64,000 nucleotides of DNA. Source: an uncultured Bacteroidales bacterium (lineage in GTDB: Bacteria > Bacteroidota > Bacteroidia > Bacteroidales > Muribaculaceae). Where the stretch lies: the NCBI GenBank assembly GCA_902762385.1, contig CACWNQ010000001.1:124001-188000 (forward strand), written 5' to 3'. The notes under the pieces were generated by a model. The model was not told the DNA's origin, made no database searches, and was given only the letters and a program-made list of their open reading frames with translations. Position 1 is the stretch's first letter; each line of letters begins with the position of its first letter. Position numbers and translations under genes: made by a program. Below, piece after piece: positions 62,433-64,000 of the stretch.

Positions 62433-63632
62433 CTAACGGTTTCCGTACATTTGCTCATAATATTTCTGATAGTCACCGCTCGTTACATCGTTTATCCACT
62501 GCTGATGGTCAAGATTCCAGCGTATGGTCTTCTCGATACCCACAGTGAAAGGTGTTTCGGGATACCAACCAAGTTGTGTCGCAATCTTAGTCGGGTCGAT
62601 TGCATAGCGCATATCGTGACCAGGACGGTCGGTGACGTAGGTTATTAGGTCGTAGTTAATATCCTCAAGTTTGCAACTCAGCAATTTCTGATACTTGGGT
62701 TCCTCGCGCATGATGCGTGCTATAGTGTCGATTATGAGCTTTACAATGTTGATATTGCTTTCCTCATTGAAACCGCCAATGTTATAAACCTCACCAATCT
62801 TGCCCTTGCGAAGCACTAAGTCGATGGCCTTGCAATGGTCTTCGACATAGAGCCAGTCGCGCACATTCAGCCCCTTGCCATAAACTGGGAGTTTCTTACC
62901 ACCTAGAATGTTGTGAATCACGAGTGGAATCAGTTTCTCGGGGAAGTGGTAAGGGCCGTAGTTATTGCTGCAGCGCGTGATGTTGATGGGGAAGTTATAG
63001 GTGTGGTGATAGGCCATAACTATCATGTCGGCGCTTGTCTTCGATGCCGAATAGGGCGAACGTGGCGACATGGGGGTGTCCTCGGTGAAGAATTCCTTGC
63101 CAAATGTAGTAAGGTTTGTGCGGCCCTCAATCACCTTTTTGAGTTCGTCGTCAACATGTAGTGGTTGAGCCTCGTCGTAGTCTTTTTCGAGTGAACCATA
63201 CACTTCATCGGTTGAGATTTGCAGATATTTTTTGCCTTTCTTATAACGAGGTTTGCCTGTTTCATCTTTCCCGTCGGCCCATGCCTCACGCGCGCAGTTC
63301 AAGAGATTCTGCGTGCCCAGGATATTCGTCTCAAGGAATAGCTTGGGATTCTCGATGCTGCGATCCACATGGCTTTCGGCAGCAAAGTTGACCACAAAGT
63401 CGATATCGTTCTCATCAAAAATTTCTCTAACTACCGAATAATCTTTGATGTCGCCTTTTACAAAAGACACATTAGGCAATTCGAGTTCCTCTTTAATCGA
63501 GTTGATATTACCCGCATAGGTGAGTGCATCGAGAACAATAACCTTAATGGTATCACCATGCTTGGCTGTGATATATTTTACAAAGTTGGCGCCTATGAAA
63601 CCTGCTGCACCTGTAACAAGATAAGTGGTCAT
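62433..63632 (-). CDS. rfbB: dTDP-glucose 4,6-dehydratase
   Basis: RmlB, which converts dTDP-glucose to dTDP-4-keto-6-deoxyglucose with bound NAD. The start at 63632 (MTTYLVTGAAGFIG) is preferred over 63674, because a TATCTTTG promoter box at 63661-63668 falls inside the longer frame. Length is 399 residues. Motifs are GAAGFIGANFVKY, the active-site STDEVYGSL and YSASKTSADMIVMAYHHTY (catalytic Tyr-Lys). It is the first gene of an operon running to 57.1 kb. Confidence 0.97.
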   Translation of the reverse strand: MTTYLVTGAAGFIGANFVKYITAKHGDTIKVIVLDALTYAGNINSIKEELELPNVSFVKGDIKDYSVVREIFDENDIDFVVNFAAESHVDRSIENPKLFLETNILGTQNLLNCAREAWADGKDETGKPRYKKGKKYLQISTDEVYGSLEKDYDEAQPLHVDDELKKVIEGRTNLTTFGKEFFTEDTPMSPRSPYSASKTSADMIVMAYHHTYNFPINITRCSNNYGPYHFPEKLIPLVIHNILGGKKLPVYGKGLNVRDWLYVEDHCKAIDLVLRKGKIGEVYNIGGFNEESNINIVKLIIDTIARIMREEPKYQKLLSCKLEDINYDLITYVTDRPGHDMRYAIDPTKIATQLGWYPETPFTVGIEKTIRWNLDHQQWINDVTSGDYQKYYEQMYGNR

Positions 63633-63660
63633 AATAAAAGAATTAAATAGTTTTAACTTA

Positions 63661-63668
63661 CAAAGATA
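63661..63668 (-). promoter_or_regulatory. -7 box TATCTTTG for the deoxysugar operon
   Basis: A perfect minus-strand TAnnTTTG box 28 bp before the rmlB ATG at 63632. Confidence 0.72.
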
Positions 63669-63718
63669 ATTCAACTCATGTGAATATCAAAATACAAATC
63701 AATTTTTTTATGAATTTA

Positions 63719-64000
63719 TTATTGTTTTATCTCTTCGGTTTCATCCATTTTGGTCTTGCTGGGAAGTATAAGGTTGAGTATGATTCCCACGATTGCTGCG
63801 AGACCAATTCCCGATAGGCTGAAGGTGCCTGCAGTGAGCTCAGCACCACCCACTCCAGTTGTGAGCATAATGCTGGCAATGATGATGTTGCGTGTTTTGC
63901 TGAAGTCGACCTTGTTGCGCACCAGGCTTTGGATTCCCACTGTTGCAATGGTGCCAAAGAGCATCAACATGATGCCGCCAAGCACAGCTTGTGGAATGCT
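63719..64000 (-). CDS. uracil/xanthine permease, NCS2 family (C-terminal part)
   Basis: Only the last 93 codons are in the window; the rest is beyond the right edge. Sequence SIPQAVLGGIMLMLFGTIAT, VGIQSLVRNKVDFSKTRN, then two hydrophobic helices and a short charged tail match the end of UraA-type nucleobase permeases (transmembrane segments 10-14), which import uracil with protons. It lies upstream of the deoxysugar operon on the same strand but separated by rmlB's own promoter. Confidence 0.88.
   Translation of the reverse strand, partial: SIPQAVLGGIMLMLFGTIATVGIQSLVRNKVDFSKTRNIIIASIMLTTGVGGAELTAGTFSLSGIGLAAIVGIILNLILPSKTKMDETEEIKQ

Overview
The window comes from a Bacteroidota chromosome, most likely order Bacteroidales, of a gut Muribaculaceae or Prevotellaceae type; the family is inference. 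Three things point there. Genes are preceded by TAnnTTTG promoter boxes, often with TTTG about 18-20 bp upstream, instead of sigma70 -35/-10 elements. Shine-Dalgarno sequences are mostly weak. Many genes belong to Bacteroidales families: DUF4836, DUF4924, DUF5063, DUF4250, head-GIN lipoproteins, DUF4369/TlpA proteins, the NagB-like/PIG-L fusion and a MurA with Asp in place of the catalytic Cys. I see no prophage, CRISPR array, intact insertion sequence or rRNA. This is mostly housekeeping chromosome with some fast-evolving secreted-protein islands.

Layout. 1-12.3 kb: partial dgt (-), then plus-strand genes for two small proteins, exonuclease III, the NagB-like/PIG-L fusion, YicC-Gmk-NadD-DUF5063, M18 aminopeptidase, phosphohexomutase, an acyltransferase and a nitrilase-family amidase. 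12.3-17.9 kb (-): RlhA-like U32 protein, tRNA-Met with its own promoter and terminator, an M16-fold protein without the zinc motif, KdsB and an RsmF-like methyltransferase. 18-27.7 kb (+): secreted and envelope proteins (5'-nucleotidase, GH3/serine-hydrolase fusion, TlpA-like lipoprotein, Cys-rich lipoprotein, head-GIN lipoprotein) and EttA, interrupted by a promoter-bearing repeat and a 31-copy heptamer array. 27.7-37.7 kb, mostly (-): agmatine-to-putrescine genes aguA/aguB, a DUF4836 lipoprotein (+), a MurU-like nucleotidyltransferase next to an AmgK-like kinase fused to a RapZ C-terminal domain, PrfC, RmlD, DUF4924 and a Crp-family regulator.

37.8-42.7 kb: RNase R (+) facing the convergent operon ruvX-def-guaD-nagB (-). 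42.8-48.9 kb: accessory island with three secreted proteins (one with a sorting-type C-terminus, one beta-barrel, one with a dockerin pair) and 1-kb and 0.5-kb gene-poor gaps. The 1-kb gap holds a promoter followed by about 200 nt that fold into a long rod of nested perfect helices and end in T8: a strong candidate structured RNA. 48.9-57 kb: DnaG, HerA-like ATPase, TPR protein, MurA, MurB and MurI. 57-63.7 kb (-): a deoxysugar operon, rmlB-rmlA-two FdtA-like cupins-DegT aminotransferase-MBOAT acyltransferase-membrane-anchored partner. It is predicted to make a dTDP-3-amino-3,6-dideoxyhexose and to acylate a surface glycan. The right edge cuts a uracil permease.

Amino-sugar and cell-wall metabolism recurs: canonical NagB, a degenerate NagB fused to a deacetylase-like domain, the AmgK-RapZ/MurU pair, MurA/B/I and a NagZ-like GH3 enzyme. 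The most notable items are the rod-shaped RNA, the promoter-carrying repeat family, the AmgK-RapZ fusion beside MurU, the degenerate NagB domain and the paired cupins of which one has lost a catalytic-type His.
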